A model generated the notes under the pieces. The model was given only the letters and a program-made list of their open reading frames with translations. It searched no databases and was not told the DNA's origin. Below, in pieces: positions 50,846-63,689 of a stretch of 64,000 bases of DNA. The stretch is from Leptodactylus fallax. Lineage: Eukaryota > Chordata > Amphibia > Anura > Leptodactylidae. The position numbers and the translations under genes were made by a program. Position 1 is the stretch's first letter. The number at the start of each line of letters is the position of its first letter. Where the stretch lies: contig CAMRHE010000324.1 of NCBI GenBank assembly GCA_947044405.1, forward strand, positions 496,001-560,000, in the 5' to 3' direction.

Positions 50846-51348
50846 TTAACCGCTTCGCGACCGCCCACTGTATATAAACGTCGGCTCTTGCTGAGCTTTG
50901 TGCAGTGCCAACGTTTATAAACGGACCCTGCTAAATTGGGGATCGGGTCTCCCCAAGGGTCAGGAACTCCATGAACACAGCGCTAATAGCAGCTGGTGTC
51001 CATGGAGACATGATCAGGACCTGATAGGTTCAGGTCCCGATAATGTAGCTGCCACATCAGGGAATGTTTGTTGAAGTAACAAACTTTCCCTGATATTAGC
51101 GGCCCGCCCGCCCGCAGCCAGCATCGGGAGCGGGTGTTAGCTGTATCTGACAACTAACACCCTGCTTCTTAACCCCATCAGAGCTAAGCTCCGATCGGGG
51201 GGGTTTTAACCCCTTGGATGCCAAGGGCTTCCGCCATGCCAAATGTACCCCCCCGACACCCCCTGCAGTGAGATCGGGGGTACCGATATGTATTTTTTGC
51301 AGCCCGGGGTCTGGCCAGTGACCCCAGGCTGCCTGGAGCCACCAGTAG

Positions 51349-51363
51349 CTGGTTGATCCTGCC
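51349..51363 (+). other. 15-base match to the 18S rRNA 5' end
   Basis: CTGGTTGATCCTGCC, identical to a universal segment at the start of 18S rRNA. The related element has a longer match at 53982-53999. Flanking bases are not rRNA. Confidence 0.6.
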
Positions 51364-51410
51364 GAGATGTGAGAAAGTCATGCTATGCGTCTACATAGCG
51401 CTGACTTCCT

Positions 51411-51446
51411 CTATAGACTGCAATACACGTGTATTGCAGTCTATAG
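51411..51446. repeat. Perfect 36-bp palindrome
   Basis: CTATAGACTGCAATACAC is followed directly by its reverse complement with no loop. Homologous to the hairpins at 37041 and 54048. Confidence 0.95.
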
Positions 51447-53461
51447 TGCTGAACCAGCAATCAGAGCATCGCTGGCTCAGGTCTCCTAGTGGGACATCAG
51501 TAAAAAGTAAAAAGCTTTAAAAAAAATGCTATAAAAAGTGAACAAAAAGTCATATGTATCCCAAAACAGTACCAATAAAAAGCACAGATTGTCCCGTAAA
51601 AAATAAACTTTCAACCAACTCTGTCAACCGAAAAAAAAAAGAAGATGGTGATGCAAAAATAATTGATTTCTTTCCCCAAATGGGTTTTTGTTCTACAAAA
51701 CTAGTAACGCATAAAAAACAATATAAATGAGGTGTCGCCATAATCGTAGCGACCCGCAGAATAAAGGTAACATATTACATATGTTGTACGCTGCGCAGAA
51801 AAAAACATTAAAAGGTAAAAAGCAATACCATAATGGATGGGTTTTTTTTTAACCCACCAAGAAAGAGTTAATAAAATGTAATCAATATGTTATAGGCACC
51901 CAGAAATTATATAATTACAAAATACATCTCACCCCGCAAACAACAAGCTCTTATATGGCTACATCACAAGAAAATAAAGAAAATACAGCTTGTCCTAATA
52001 TGTGCAGCAGGAATTAATGAAAAAATGCAATTTGATACCACAAAGCTTGTACAGTGTGAAGACAAAAACCCCAAAAATCGCCAAATCATTAGAACAAAAC
52101 TGGTTGCGGCAGGAAGGGAATGTATAAGCTGAGATACCCCAAATTTAGAGTTTACAAGGGAAAAGACACCAGAAGTGACCCCCAGAGTGACCCCCCCCAT
52201 CATAGGAGCTACTGGGGAAATAGTAGGGAATTTGGTGTTCCCAATGTACTCTGCACAGCTTACATATTCACTCTTCACCATCCTCTGTGCTGTCACGTCT
52301 GGGATACTAATGCTCACTACATCACTTGATAAATTCTTTAAGGGGTGCAGTTTTCAAAATGGGGTTATTCCCTAAGGGATTCCACTTTACTGGTACTTAG
52401 AGGCTCTACAAACATGACATGGCGTCCAGATACCAAACATCTAAATCTGCGCTCCAAAAGCCACATAGCGCTCCTTCCCTTCTGTGCTCTGCTGTGTGCA
52501 CAAACAGCAGTTTATGCCCACATGTATGACACTGCTGTACCCAGGATAATGTACTTAATGTCATAACTGGGTATAAACTGCTGTTTGGGCACAGCTGGGC
52601 ACAGAAAGGAAGAAGTGCTATATTGTTTTTTGGAGCACAGATTTAGATGGTTTGGTTTTTGGAAGCCATGACACTTTTGCAGAGCCCTGAAATGCCAGTA
52701 AAGTGGAATCCCCTGACACATGACCCCATTTTGGAAATACACCCCTGAAGGAATTGATCCAGGGGTACAGTGAGCATTTTTAATCCCCAAGTGTTGCATT
52801 AATTTATTTTCCAGAAATGAATACGCAGCTGATTGTGAAAGGTGAAAATGACAATTTTTCCAGGAATACGTCATTTCAGTGTGTAATATGTTGTGCCCGG
52901 CTTGAATCAGAGACGAATGCTCCAAAAGCTGTTGTGCCTGGGATACCCACTTACCAGTTTTAGGAGTGTTTGTGTCTGCTGACAATTTGGGCATAACATA
53001 TCAGGCACTGAAATGGCGTATCTGGAAAAATTTCAATTTTCACTTTTCGCTATCAGCCACGTATTCCTTTTTGGAAATTAAATTAATGCAACGCTCAAAG
53101 GTTAAAAATGCTCGCTACACCACTTAATAATCCAACAAGGGATTTATGTGTCTGCAGGTTCTACTTTACTGCCAATTCAGGGGCTCTGCAAAAGTGGCAT
53201 GACTTCCATAAACCAAACTGTGCTCCAAAAACCAAAATAGCGCTGTACCCGGCTGTGCCCAAACAGCAGTTTATACCCACATATGGCATTGCTAAGTATG
53301 TTATCCTGGGTACACCAGTGTCATACATGTGGGTATAAACTTCCGCTTTGACACACAGGAGGGCGCTATGTGCTTTTGGATCACTGATTTAGATTGTAGG
53401 TTTTTTGGATGCCATGTCACATTTGTAAAGACTCTAAAATTACCCCTACAAAATGGGGGCA

Positions 53462-53657
53462 TTAACCCCTCCGGCACCTCGGTCAGCGGGCACTGCCATT
53501 TTGCAGGGGATCGCCGGCACCCAGAGCAAGCTCCGAGGTTGGTGTCCCATTGCTATGACAACCAGAAGCATTGTGAAGGCTCCCAGGCCTGTCTTTCATT
53601 AACTTTTATAACAGGCTACTGAATGTAGCCTGCAATAGCAGTGCCATTTTTTTGTAC
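53462..53657. mobile_element. TTAA-type element, left part, split by a younger relative
   Basis: It begins TTAACCCCTCCGGCACCTCG with a short GC-rich part. The element continues at 58790. The insertion point is a TTAA. Confidence 0.65.
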
Positions 53658-53981
53658 TTAACCCCTTAACGACATTGGACGTACTATTACGTCCTGTGCG
53701 CTTGGTACTTCGCGCAACAGGGTGTAATACTACGCCCTAGGGCGGCCGCCCGCTCACCAACTGACAGCTAACACCCTGTTCCATATCCCCCAGTCGGAAT
53801 TGAGTTCCGATCGGAGGTTTTAACCCCTTGGATGCTTGGATGTTTGACCGCGGCATCCAAGGGGTTCCGCCATGTTGCCGCTCCCCTCGGCACCCCCTGC
53901 GGCTAGATCGTGGGGGTACCGATATCTATAATCTGCAGCCCGGGGTCTGCCCAGTGACCCCAGGCTGCCTGGAGACCCCAC

Positions 53982-53999
53982 TACCTGGTTGATCCTGCC
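53982..53999 (+). other. 18-base match to the first bases of 18S rRNA
   Basis: TACCTGGTTGATCCTGCC equals the first 18 nucleotides of vertebrate 18S rRNA as I know it. The next bases, GAGACC, do not continue the rRNA. It is not an rRNA gene. Confidence 0.7.
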
Positions 54000-54047
54000 G
54001 AGACCTCCGGAAGTGAGCGCTATGCGTCTGCATAGCCTCACTTCCTG

Positions 54048-54091
54048 TATAGACTGCAAGACACTTGTATGCTTGTGTCTTGCAGTCTATA
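54048..54091. repeat. Hairpin with changed but still paired stem
   Basis: TATAGACTGCAAGACAC pairs exactly with GTGTCTTGCAGTCTATA around a 10-base loop. Compared with 37041 and 51411, T to G in the left arm is matched by A to C in the right arm. Confidence 0.95.
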
Positions 54092-55929
54092 GTACAGAGC
54101 CAACAATCAAAGCATTGCTGGCTCAGGTGTCCTAATGGGACACATCAAAAAATTTAAAAAAGTGAAAAAAAAATAAAATTAAGTGTTTGAAAAAAAAATT
54201 AATAAAAGAATAAAGCCCCAAAAATTTAAAATGAATTACATAAAAAAAAACTAAAAATTAATAAAAACAATGCATATTTGGTATCGCCTCGTCCATAACA
54301 ACCTGTACAATAAAATTGAAACAATATTTAATGTACACGGTGAACGTCGGGAAAAGACGGGAAAAAACCCTCCAAAAGTAATGATTTTTCGCCATCTCAC
54401 CTTACAAAATATGCCATAAAAAGTGATCAAAAAGTCATATGTACCCCAAAACAGTACCAATAAAAAACACAGGTTGTGCCACAAAAAAAATAAGCCCTCA
54501 ACCAACTATGTAAACTGCAAAATAAAAATGTTACGCATCTCAGAAGATGGTGATGCAAAAACAATTAATTTATGTCCCCAAATTGTTTTTTGTTCTGCAA
54601 AATTAGTATCGCATAAAAAAACAATATAAATTAGGTATCGCTGTAATCATACCGACCCGTATAATAAAGGTAACATGTTACTTATGCTTTATGCTGCATG
54701 GTGAAAAATTTAAAAGGTAAAACGCAGTGCCAAAATTGATGTTTTTTTTTTTTTTTAATCCAACAAGAAAGAGTTAATAAAATTTATTCAATAAGTTATA
54801 GGCACCCAAAGATGATGTCATTACAAAATACATCTCACCCCACAAAGAACAAGCCCTCATATGGCTACATCACCAGAGAAATAAAGAAAATATAGCTTGT
54901 ACAATGTGAAGACAAAAATCGCCAAATCATTAGAACATAACTGGCTGTGGCAGGAAGGGAATGTATAAGCTGTGTGAGCCTATATCAAGGGACAAACAGA
55001 TTTAGAGCTTATGAAGGATAATAAACCAGAAGTGACCCCCTAATAATAGGAACTACTGGGGAAATAGTAGGGAATTTGGTGTTCCCAATGCACTCCGCAC
55101 AGCTTACCTATTCACTTTTCCCCATCCGCTGTGCAGTCACGTCTGGGATACTAATGCTCACTACTCCCCTTGATAAATTCTTTTAGGGGTGCAGATTTCA
55201 AAATGGGGAATCCACTGTTATGGTACCTTACAGGCTCTGCAAACATGACATGGCACCCAGATCCCAAACATCTGAATCTGTACTCCAAAAGTCACATACC
55301 ACTCCATCCCTTCTGCGCCCTGCTGTGTGCCCAAACTGCAGTTTATGCCCACATGTATGACACTGGTATACCCAGGGTAACGTACTTAATGTCATATGTG
55401 GGTATAAACTGCTGTATGGACACAGCTGGGCACAGAATGGAAGGAGCGCTATTTGTTTTTTGGAGCACAGGCTTGGATGGTTTGGTTTTTGGACGCCATT
55501 GCACTTTTGCAGAGCTAAAACGCCAGTAAAGTGGAATCCCCTGACATGTGACCCCATTTTGGAAACTACACTTCTGAAGGAATTTATCCAGGGGTACAGT
55601 GAGCATTTTTAACCCCCAAGTGTTGCATTAATTTATTATCCATAAATGAATACGCAGCTGATTGTGAAAGGTGAAAATGACAATTTTTCCAGGAATACAT
55701 CATTTCAGTGTGTAATATGTTGTGCCTGGCTTCTATCAGAGATGAACACTCCAAAAGCTGTTGTGCCCAGGATCCCCACTTAACAGTTTTTGGAGTGTGT
55801 GTCTATGCAGATAAGCTGGGCACAACATATTGGGCACTGAAATGGCGTATCTCTGGAAAAATATTATTTTTAACTTTTCATTATCATCTGCGCATTCATT
55901 TCTGGAAATTAAAAGAATGCAACACTTAA

Positions 55930-58250
55930 AGGTTAATAATGCTTGCTACACCACTTGATAAATCCCTTGAAGGGTGTAGTTTCCAAAAAGGGGTCACATG
56001 TCTGCGGATTCCACTTTACTGGCAATTCTTGGGCTCTGCAAAAGTTACATGGTGTCCAAAAACCAAACTGTGCTCTAAAAAACAAAATAGCGCTCCTTCC
56101 CTTCTGTGCCCGGCTGTTCCCAAACAGAAGTTTATACCCACATATGGTGTTGCTAAGTATCCTGGGTACACCAGTGTCATACATGTGAGCATAAACTGCC
56201 ATTTGGACACACAGCAGGTTGCAGATGTGAAGGAGCGCTATGTACTTTTGGAGCGCAGATTTAGATTGTTAGTTTTTGGACACCATGTCACATTTGCAGA
56301 GACCCTAAAATTTCCCCTACAAAATGGGGTCACTTCTTGGGGAGTTCCAGTTTACTGGCACCTCCAGGGCTCTGCAAAATCAACTTGGTGTCCAGAAAGT
56401 CCCTCTAAATCTGTACTCTAAAAGCTAAAAAAACACAGTGCTCCTTCCCTTCTGAGCCCTGCTGTGTGCCCAAGCAGCAGTTTACACCCACATATATAAT
56501 TCCCCCCCCCGGGATAGCCCATTTAATAGTTTTAGGAGTGCATGTCTCTGATGCCACAAAGTGGATGCAACGTATTCTGAAATTGGATATTTCTTCAAAA
56601 ACTTCAATTTTCACTTTGTACATTAATTTTTGGGAAGCATTTTTAGGCTCAAATTGATAATAGCCCTTGATACATTCCTTGAGGGGTGTCGTTTCTAAAA
56701 TGGGGTCACTTTTGAGGGGTTTCCATTGTATTGGTACTTTAGGGGCTCTACAAATGCGACATGGCACCTGAAAACTATTCCAGCCACATCTGCCCTCCTA
56801 AAGCCAAATAGCGCTCTTTCCATTCTGAGCCCCATCATGTACCCATACAGCAGATTATGACCACATATGGGGCATTTCTGTGTTCAGAAGAAATTGTGTA
56901 ACACACTTTGGGGAACTTTTTCTTCTTTAACCACTTGCAAAAATTAAAAATATGTCGCTAAATGGACGGTTTATTGGAAAAAAAAGTAATTTTTCATTTT
57001 TACGTCCCAATGTTAATAAAATCTGTGAAACAGCTGTGAGGCCAAAATTCTCACCATACCACTAGATAAATTCTATGAGGGGTGTAGTTTCCAAAATGGG
57101 GTCACTTTTGGGAGTTTCCATTGTATTGGTACTTTAGGGGCTCTGCAAATGCAACATGGCACCTGAAAACTATTCCAGCAAACTCTGCCCTCCAAAAGCT
57201 AAATAGCGCTCTTTCCATTCTGAGCCCTGCCATGTACCCATGCAGCAGATTACAACCACATATGGGGCATTTCTGTGTTCAGGAGAAATTGTGTAACAAA
57301 CTTTGGGGAGCTTTTTCTCCTTTGTCCTCTTGTGAAAATGAAAAATTTGGGGCTAAATTGATGGTTTATTGGAAAAAAAGTAATTTTTCATTTTCATGTC
57401 CCAATGTTAATAAAATCTGTGAAACAGCTGTAGGGTCAAAATGCTCACTATACCCCTTGACATGTTCTGTGAGGGGTGTGGTTTCCAAAATAGGGTCATT
57501 TATAGGGTGTTTCCACTTTATTGGTACTTTGGGGGCTCTGCAAATGCAACATGGCACCTGAAAACTATTCCACCAAAATCTGCCCTCTAAAAGCCAAATA
57601 GCACTCTTTCCATTCCGAGCCCCACCATGTACCCATTCAGCAGTTTACGACCACATATGGGGTATTGCTGTGTTCAGGAGAAATTGTGTAACAAACTGTG
57701 GGGTCCTTTTTCTCCTTTAAACCCTTGTGAAAATGAAAACTTTGGGGATAAAGTGACGTTTCTGTAATTTTTGATTTATACATCCCAATGTTAGTAAAAT
57801 CTGTGAAACAGCTGTGGGGTCAAAATGCTCACTATACCCCTTGATGAATTCTGTGAGGGGTGTAGTTTCCAAAATGGGGTCACTTTTAGGGGGTTTCCAT
57901 TGTTTTGGTACTCTAGTGGCTTTGCAAATGAGACATGGCACCTGAAAACTATTCCAGCAAAATCTGCTTTTCAAACGTCCAGTGTCGCTACTTCCCTTCT
58001 GTTTACTGCCGAATGCCCAAACATCAGTTTACACCCACATGTGGGGTATTTCTGTGCTCTGGAGAAATTGTATAATAAACTGTGAGATGCATTTCTCCTT
58101 TAACCCTTTGTGAATGTGTTAAATTTAGGGCTAAATGAAGGGATTAGTGGAAAAAAATGAAATGTCTAAATTTCACCTCAATATCGTTTTGATTCTTGTG
58201 AAATGCTTAAAGGGTTAACAAACTTCCCAAATGCTGTTTTTAATTATTTC
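55930..58250 (+). repeat. Tandem array of roughly 350-395-bp units
   Basis: GAGGGGTGT-type motifs recur at 55969, 56681, 57077, 57471 and 57855, with a less conserved unit near 56320. Each unit holds CCAAAATGGGGTCACTTTT, GGGGCTCTGCAAATG, AAATAGCGCTCTTTCC and CCCACATATGGGG. Adjacent units differ at many positions, so the array is not newly made. Confidence 0.85.
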
Positions 58251-58789
58251 AGGGGTGCAGTTTTGAAAATGTGGTGGTTTATGGGGGGGGGGGGGTTCTA
58301 ATATATAGGCCTTTATAATCCCCTTCAGAACTGAAGTGGTCCCTAAAAAATTAGTTTGGGAAATTTTCTTGTAAATCTGGAAAATCGCTGTTACACTTGT
58401 AAGCCTTCTAACATCCAAAATAAATTAAAGGACGATTAAAAGATTATGTCAATATAAAGCAGAGATATGGTAGATACTATTTATTAATGTATTTGGGTGG
58501 TATGATTATCTGTCTGAAAAACAGAGAATTTCACATTTTGAAAATTGCGATTTTTTTTTTTTTCAAAATTTCCATCAAATATCCTATTTTTTTTATAAAT
58601 AAATACAAAAATATTGATTATTGTTTACCACTACCATGAAGTACAATGTGTCATGAGAAAACAATCTCAAAATCACTTGTGTAAGTTAAAGCGTCTCAAA
58701 GTTCTTGCCACATAAAGTGACACATGTCATTTTTGAAAAACAAGGCCTGGTCCTTAACGCACTTTTGGGCTGTGTCCTTAAGGGGTTAA

Positions 58790-59150
58790 AAACTGTGAAA
58801 CACATACACATTAGGTATCCCTGTGTCTGAAAACACCCGGTCTACAAATCTATAAAAATATTTTTCCCATACGGTAAACGCCGTATGGGATCAAAGCAAT
58901 AGTAAGTCCCCAAAATGTTATAACTAAAAATTACATCTGGTCCTGCAAAAAAAGACGCCTTATACATTCCCGTACATGGAAGTATAAAAAAGTTACGGGT
59001 ATCAGAATATGACAACTTTTAAAAAATATATATTTTTGCACAGTTTTGGATTTTTGTTAAGGGGTTAAAATGTAAATAGAACTATATAAATTTGTTAACC
59101 CCGGAATCGTACCGAAACATAGAATACAGGTGACATGTCATTTTGACACC
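58790..59150. mobile_element. TTAA-type element, right part
   Basis: This resumes the element cut at 53657. CACATTAGGTATCCCTG, ACGGTAAACGCCGTA and TTGTTAAGGGGTTAAAATGT match the body of 36797-37834. Its right terminus is not preserved; Penelope-like sequence follows. Confidence 0.7.
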
Positions 59151-59182
59151 CAAAAGGCCCCTCATTCACCCACCCCGCCACA

Positions 59183-59476
59183 GGACAATGTTTTCATATC
59201 CAGGACTATTTAACATGTGCTTCTGAATTTGTCGTTTACCTTATTAAATTCCCATGTGCATTGGGCTACTTGGGCAAGACAACTCAGAGACAGGATTTCA
59301 AAACATAAATCTGCAATGGCTTTTCTGAACTCCCTATCCTGGCACACTTTGCCCAACATCATCACTCACAGCATCAGCTTAAATTCCAGGTAATTGACTG
59401 TAAACCCCCACCCAAACGTCTAAGAACATGTGAAATGAAATAAATCTCCATACTCAACACATTACACCCCCATGGC
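59183..59476 (+). pseudogene. Penelope-like GIY-YIG endonuclease remnant
   Basis: Plus-strand frames read DYLTCASEFVVYLIKFPCAL, then GYLGKTTQ. After a frameshift comes AHFAQHHHSQHQLKFQVID, and after a stop ISILNTLHPHG. This order (CTS..VIYLIKCPCG.YVGKT, then HF...H...L.F.VIE, then LNTL.P.G) is that of the C-terminal GIY-YIG nuclease of Penelope-like retroelements, which nicks target DNA for reverse transcription. The reverse transcriptase domain is not present upstream, so this is a 5'-truncated copy. Confidence 0.75.
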
Positions 59477-59683
59477 TATCCATGTGTGCCAATTTATCTC
59501 TCTGTTAACTACCATGTATATTCCTTTCTTTTATCACTCTCATCTTCCCCAATACCCCCCTTTTTTCCTCTTTCTCATTTTTTTTTCTTTTTTTTTTATG
59601 TACATATAGAACCAGGTTTATGTACCCCCCCCCCCAATTCCCTTATTTTTCCTCTATATAGTTTCAATCTGTTGCTTTTTTCC
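59477..59683. other. Pyrimidine-rich tract
   Basis: T- and C-rich sequence with long T and C runs (59570-59640) between the Penelope remnant and a hAT end. No gene. Confidence 0.7.
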
Positions 59684-60739
59684 CAGGGGCATAACTTGAA
59701 GGAGTGCAGAGGGTGCAGTCGCACCGGGGCCCAGGAGACTTAGGGGGCCCATAAGCACTAGCATCAGTATTGAGATTGCAGCTTCCCTCTGGCCCATAAG
59801 CCTTTGTTGATTGTGCAGTAAGAAATGTCATGCACAGAGTCATTGGTTATACTTGCAGTGGATATGTGGGAACAATTGTAAGAGTAATGGCAGGCCAAAA
59901 AGTGGGAGGGCCGGGGTGAGGTGCTATTACTAGGTGGCTGTCTTCTCCCTAGAGAAAATGTATTTTGCAGATCATACTGTAGATTCTTGCAAATCCTTGT
60001 TTTCTCATGGGAGACACCCACCTAGCAACAGCTGATGGGTAGAGTAGCACACACCTGGCAGTAGTCTCATGATCTGGCAACACTATAATTTAGTAATTCT
60101 ATTCTGAGCTATGTGAGCTTACTGCATCAATTACAGTAATAGATGAAAGGTTCTAACTTAGATCATCAATTTCCACTCAAGAAATGTTTATACTTTTAAT
60201 GATGCTGAATATCTAGACAGTACTTATAGCTATTGTACTGTATATAGTTAGCTGAGGTTTGTAGCTCTGCATTTAATGATGAAATGAACATTTTAGAATA
60301 AATGGATAAGTATTATTCATATACTGCATATAGAAACGGTCTCTGATCAATGCATTGCAGGATCAAAGAAAAAGAACTTGACAATAATGCCCTTACTGCT
60401 TTAGAATGATATGATAATAATCCAGAAAACATAATACTATTCCCTCAACTAAGACCGTATGAGGGATGTTTGGCTTTGTCAAGATGAATATATTAGGAAA
60501 ATTAAAATTCTGAAAACGAAATGGTATATAGTACAGAACCCCCTGGCAGAAATGCACAAGCTAGGAATATATAACAATATATAACCTATAGTGGATTAGA
60601 AATTTCTCACAGTTGTGATGCTAGAAATGTTTTCTTTGTAACATTGTTAATGCACTCCAGGCTAGTCAATCCTGAATAGCTACACATAGTCTATTAATCT
60701 CCTACATCAGGGTCAGTTATACTTAGAGTAATACTACAG
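59684..60739. mobile_element. hAT-like left end, then unassigned DNA
   Basis: CAGGGGCATAACTTGAAGG followed by GTCGCACCGGGGCCCAGGAG resembles the ends at 2607 and 17940. No right end was found; from about 59760 onward nothing is recognised. Confidence 0.45.
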
Positions 60740-61206
60740 TGTGTCTATTAACAGAACCGTAAAAAGTGGGGTTATACCATGTGGGGAGTCAGAAAAAGGG
60801 GGTTATATACTGTGTACGGAGCCTGAAAAAAGGTGGTTATACACCATATGGGGAGCCATAAAAGGGGGTAATATACTGTGTGGAGGGCCAGAAAACGGAG
60901 GTAAAATACCGTGCAGGGGGCAAGAAAAATGGGGTCATGTTTTGCGTTGTAGGCCAAAAAAAAGAGGGGTCATGTATCATGTGGTGGGCCAAAATAAAGG
61001 GGACTGTATATCGTCTGGGGGCCAAATAAAGACAGTGTTATACTATGTGGGGGCCACATAAGGGGAATCTTTTGCCAATGGGAGCATGTCCTAATTAGGG
61101 GAGCCCCACCGTGCAACCAAAGATAGCCTGGTGGGTATCTTTTTTTTTTTTTTGGGGGGGGTGCCTTTCTATAGTTTGCCTCAGGCAGCAGATAAGCTAG
61201 GTTCAT
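60740..61206 (-). mobile_element. Reversed relative of the outer hAT at 17574
   Basis: On the minus strand, AACCTAGCTTATCTGCTGCC, GATACCCACC, CTATCTTTGGTTGCAC and CTAATTAGGACATG follow the same order as 17580-17700. Tandem units with GGTTATACCATGTGGGGAG fill 60770-61055. The terminal CAGGGG is lost. Confidence 0.65.
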
Positions 61207-61573
61207 TTTAGTATTTTTTTGCTTAGTGAATTTCACACAAAATGAAACAGAACAGTTTAGAGATTTTGAGAGTCATGAGAATTGTCCGCTCTTAGCTCTT
61301 TGGATTTTTAAACACAAATCTGCATGATACACCTGAATATTACAATGATAATACAGAATATCATTAGAGACAATCGTCTCCAATAATGGACCAAGATCTA
61401 GCATCATGTGAGGTGCAAGTAGCATGAACATGACGACCTTACAAGCATTTAATAAGGGCTCTCATATGTGTGGGCTTCCCCTTGCAGGTGTAACAGAAGG
61501 TAGTACTGGGTCTAAAAAGCCACTTATTAGACTCACTGGACATTTTAAATTCTTTTTACTGCCATAGGTCAGT

Positions 61574-61627
<54 letters not shown>

Positions 61628-62547
61628 CAGTAGATAGATAGATAGATAGATAGATAGATACAGTATATGTATATATACTACCCATCCTATCAGCCCTGAG
61701 TCATTGATCTCTTAGAGGTTCTACCAACTTCCTTATGACAGTCCTTTTGCCCTTGGAAGTTATGACTTATGGATTACCTATTCCTCTCCAGTTCATGATT
61801 GCCTGATTGTTGACCCACAACCCACACCATTTGGATCTATACAGTACTGATTTTATATTTTGTATGTAGCTGCATAGTACTTCATGTAGTTGCAGGTTAC
61901 TTATTTTTGTATCACATATAATTGTAGGTTGTCCTATATGTATATTTCCATAATCTGCATAATCTGCAATGTTACCACTTTGGGCTATATTTTCTCAGAT
62001 TTACAAAATTGTACTATATATGACAGTAGGCATTAATAATTTAACATGACATGTCGGTGGCTTCTGCCATCATAGTACATGTTCTCCTTCTATATTCCAT
62101 TCCAGTTCCCCCCTTTCTTCTGCATTCCATTCTTCATGTTCCCTGGGTCATACAACTAAGGAACATATGTTTAGAATGACTATACTTACGAGTATACTCA
62201 CACTTAATCTTGTTTCCAGCTTGACAAATGGTATGCAAGCCCAAAATGTGGACTCAACATTACCTCATCATTTATGGTCTGATTTCCTACTGAGTTTGTG
62301 TCTTCACCTAAAATTTGAAGCTGTGTTGATATCTTTTGATACTTTTTTGATATTGCTTGAATATCGACTCCTATATTATAAAAGCATGCTCTTATTAAAC
62401 CCTCAGAGTGCTGTCCAACCTTCTTTGCAGACAGGAAATTTTGATATTGTCTTCCACTCATGGGTTACTTACAGTGCCTGTTACTTATTTCACAGTTAGG
62501 TGTGGCACATTTACCAGGAAAGTTTGATATTGCCAACCACAAATATA
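61207..62547. other. Microsatellites at 61575-61661, otherwise no gene
   Basis: (CT)n at 61575-61613, (AT)n to 61628, then (GATA)n at 61632-61661. The remainder is AT-rich; frames at 62167-62499 and 62204-62461 overlap on opposite strands and lack motifs. Confidence 0.6.
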
Positions 62548-63476
<929 letters not shown>

Positions 63477-63689
63477 TGTCAATCAACAGTTTGGAAACTT
63501 TACTCATACCTGCCCCTGCTCTATATATGTAAAACTCTCACAGGAGTTACTAATGGTTATCTGGCCATAAACGTGCCTTACATGTTATGATTGTTAGTAT
63601 ATGTTGTCATGTTCATACTGTATTCATTTGTGATATGTTTTCAAGCTATTGTTCTCTGGTATCACTTGTCCTGGTGAGTTGTGGTCCCC
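63477..63689. other. No gene recognised
   Basis: Short unassigned stretch between a Tc1 element and a MITE. Confidence 0.6.

Larger units (their letters stand above)
50846..53461. mobile_element. TTAA-type element with inverted internal repeats
   Basis: It begins TTAACCGCTTCGCGACCGCC. Its first kilobase aligns with 53658-54980: the GATCGGGGG..GGTACCGATAT block, CTGGTTGATCCTGCC, the hairpin, and an A-rich body. From 52320 come repeat units in both orientations, 52320-52520 being reverse complement to about 52560-52765 (TTCCACTTTACTGG with CCAGTAAAGTGGAA). No clear right terminus; sequence similarity fades before 53461. Open frames in both directions lack motifs. Confidence 0.7.
53658..58789. 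mobile_element. Long TTAA-type element (5.1 kb) with a satellite-like core
   Basis: It begins TTAACCCCTTAACGACATTG and, from the other end, TTAACCCCTTAAGGACACAG. TTAA at both limits would be the target duplication; the sequences outside belong to one older element. Order: GC-rich head with hairpins (CCCTTGGATGC pairing with GCATCCAAGGG near 53823-53865; 54048-54091), A-rich body, one inverted pair of units (55160-55360 against 55390-55600), then direct repeats of 384-396 bp. I saw no transposase; frames of 80-160 residues on both strands follow the repeats. Confidence 0.8.

Noticed and set aside
53982..53999. 18S rRNA gene fragment
   Set aside because: Only 18 bases match; the downstream rRNA sequence is absent and the segment lies within a repeat family.
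55170..56421. Frames of 119 and 160 residues in the 390-bp repeat region
   Set aside because: Similar frames occur on both strands of inverted units, as expected from the repeat structure rather than from a gene.
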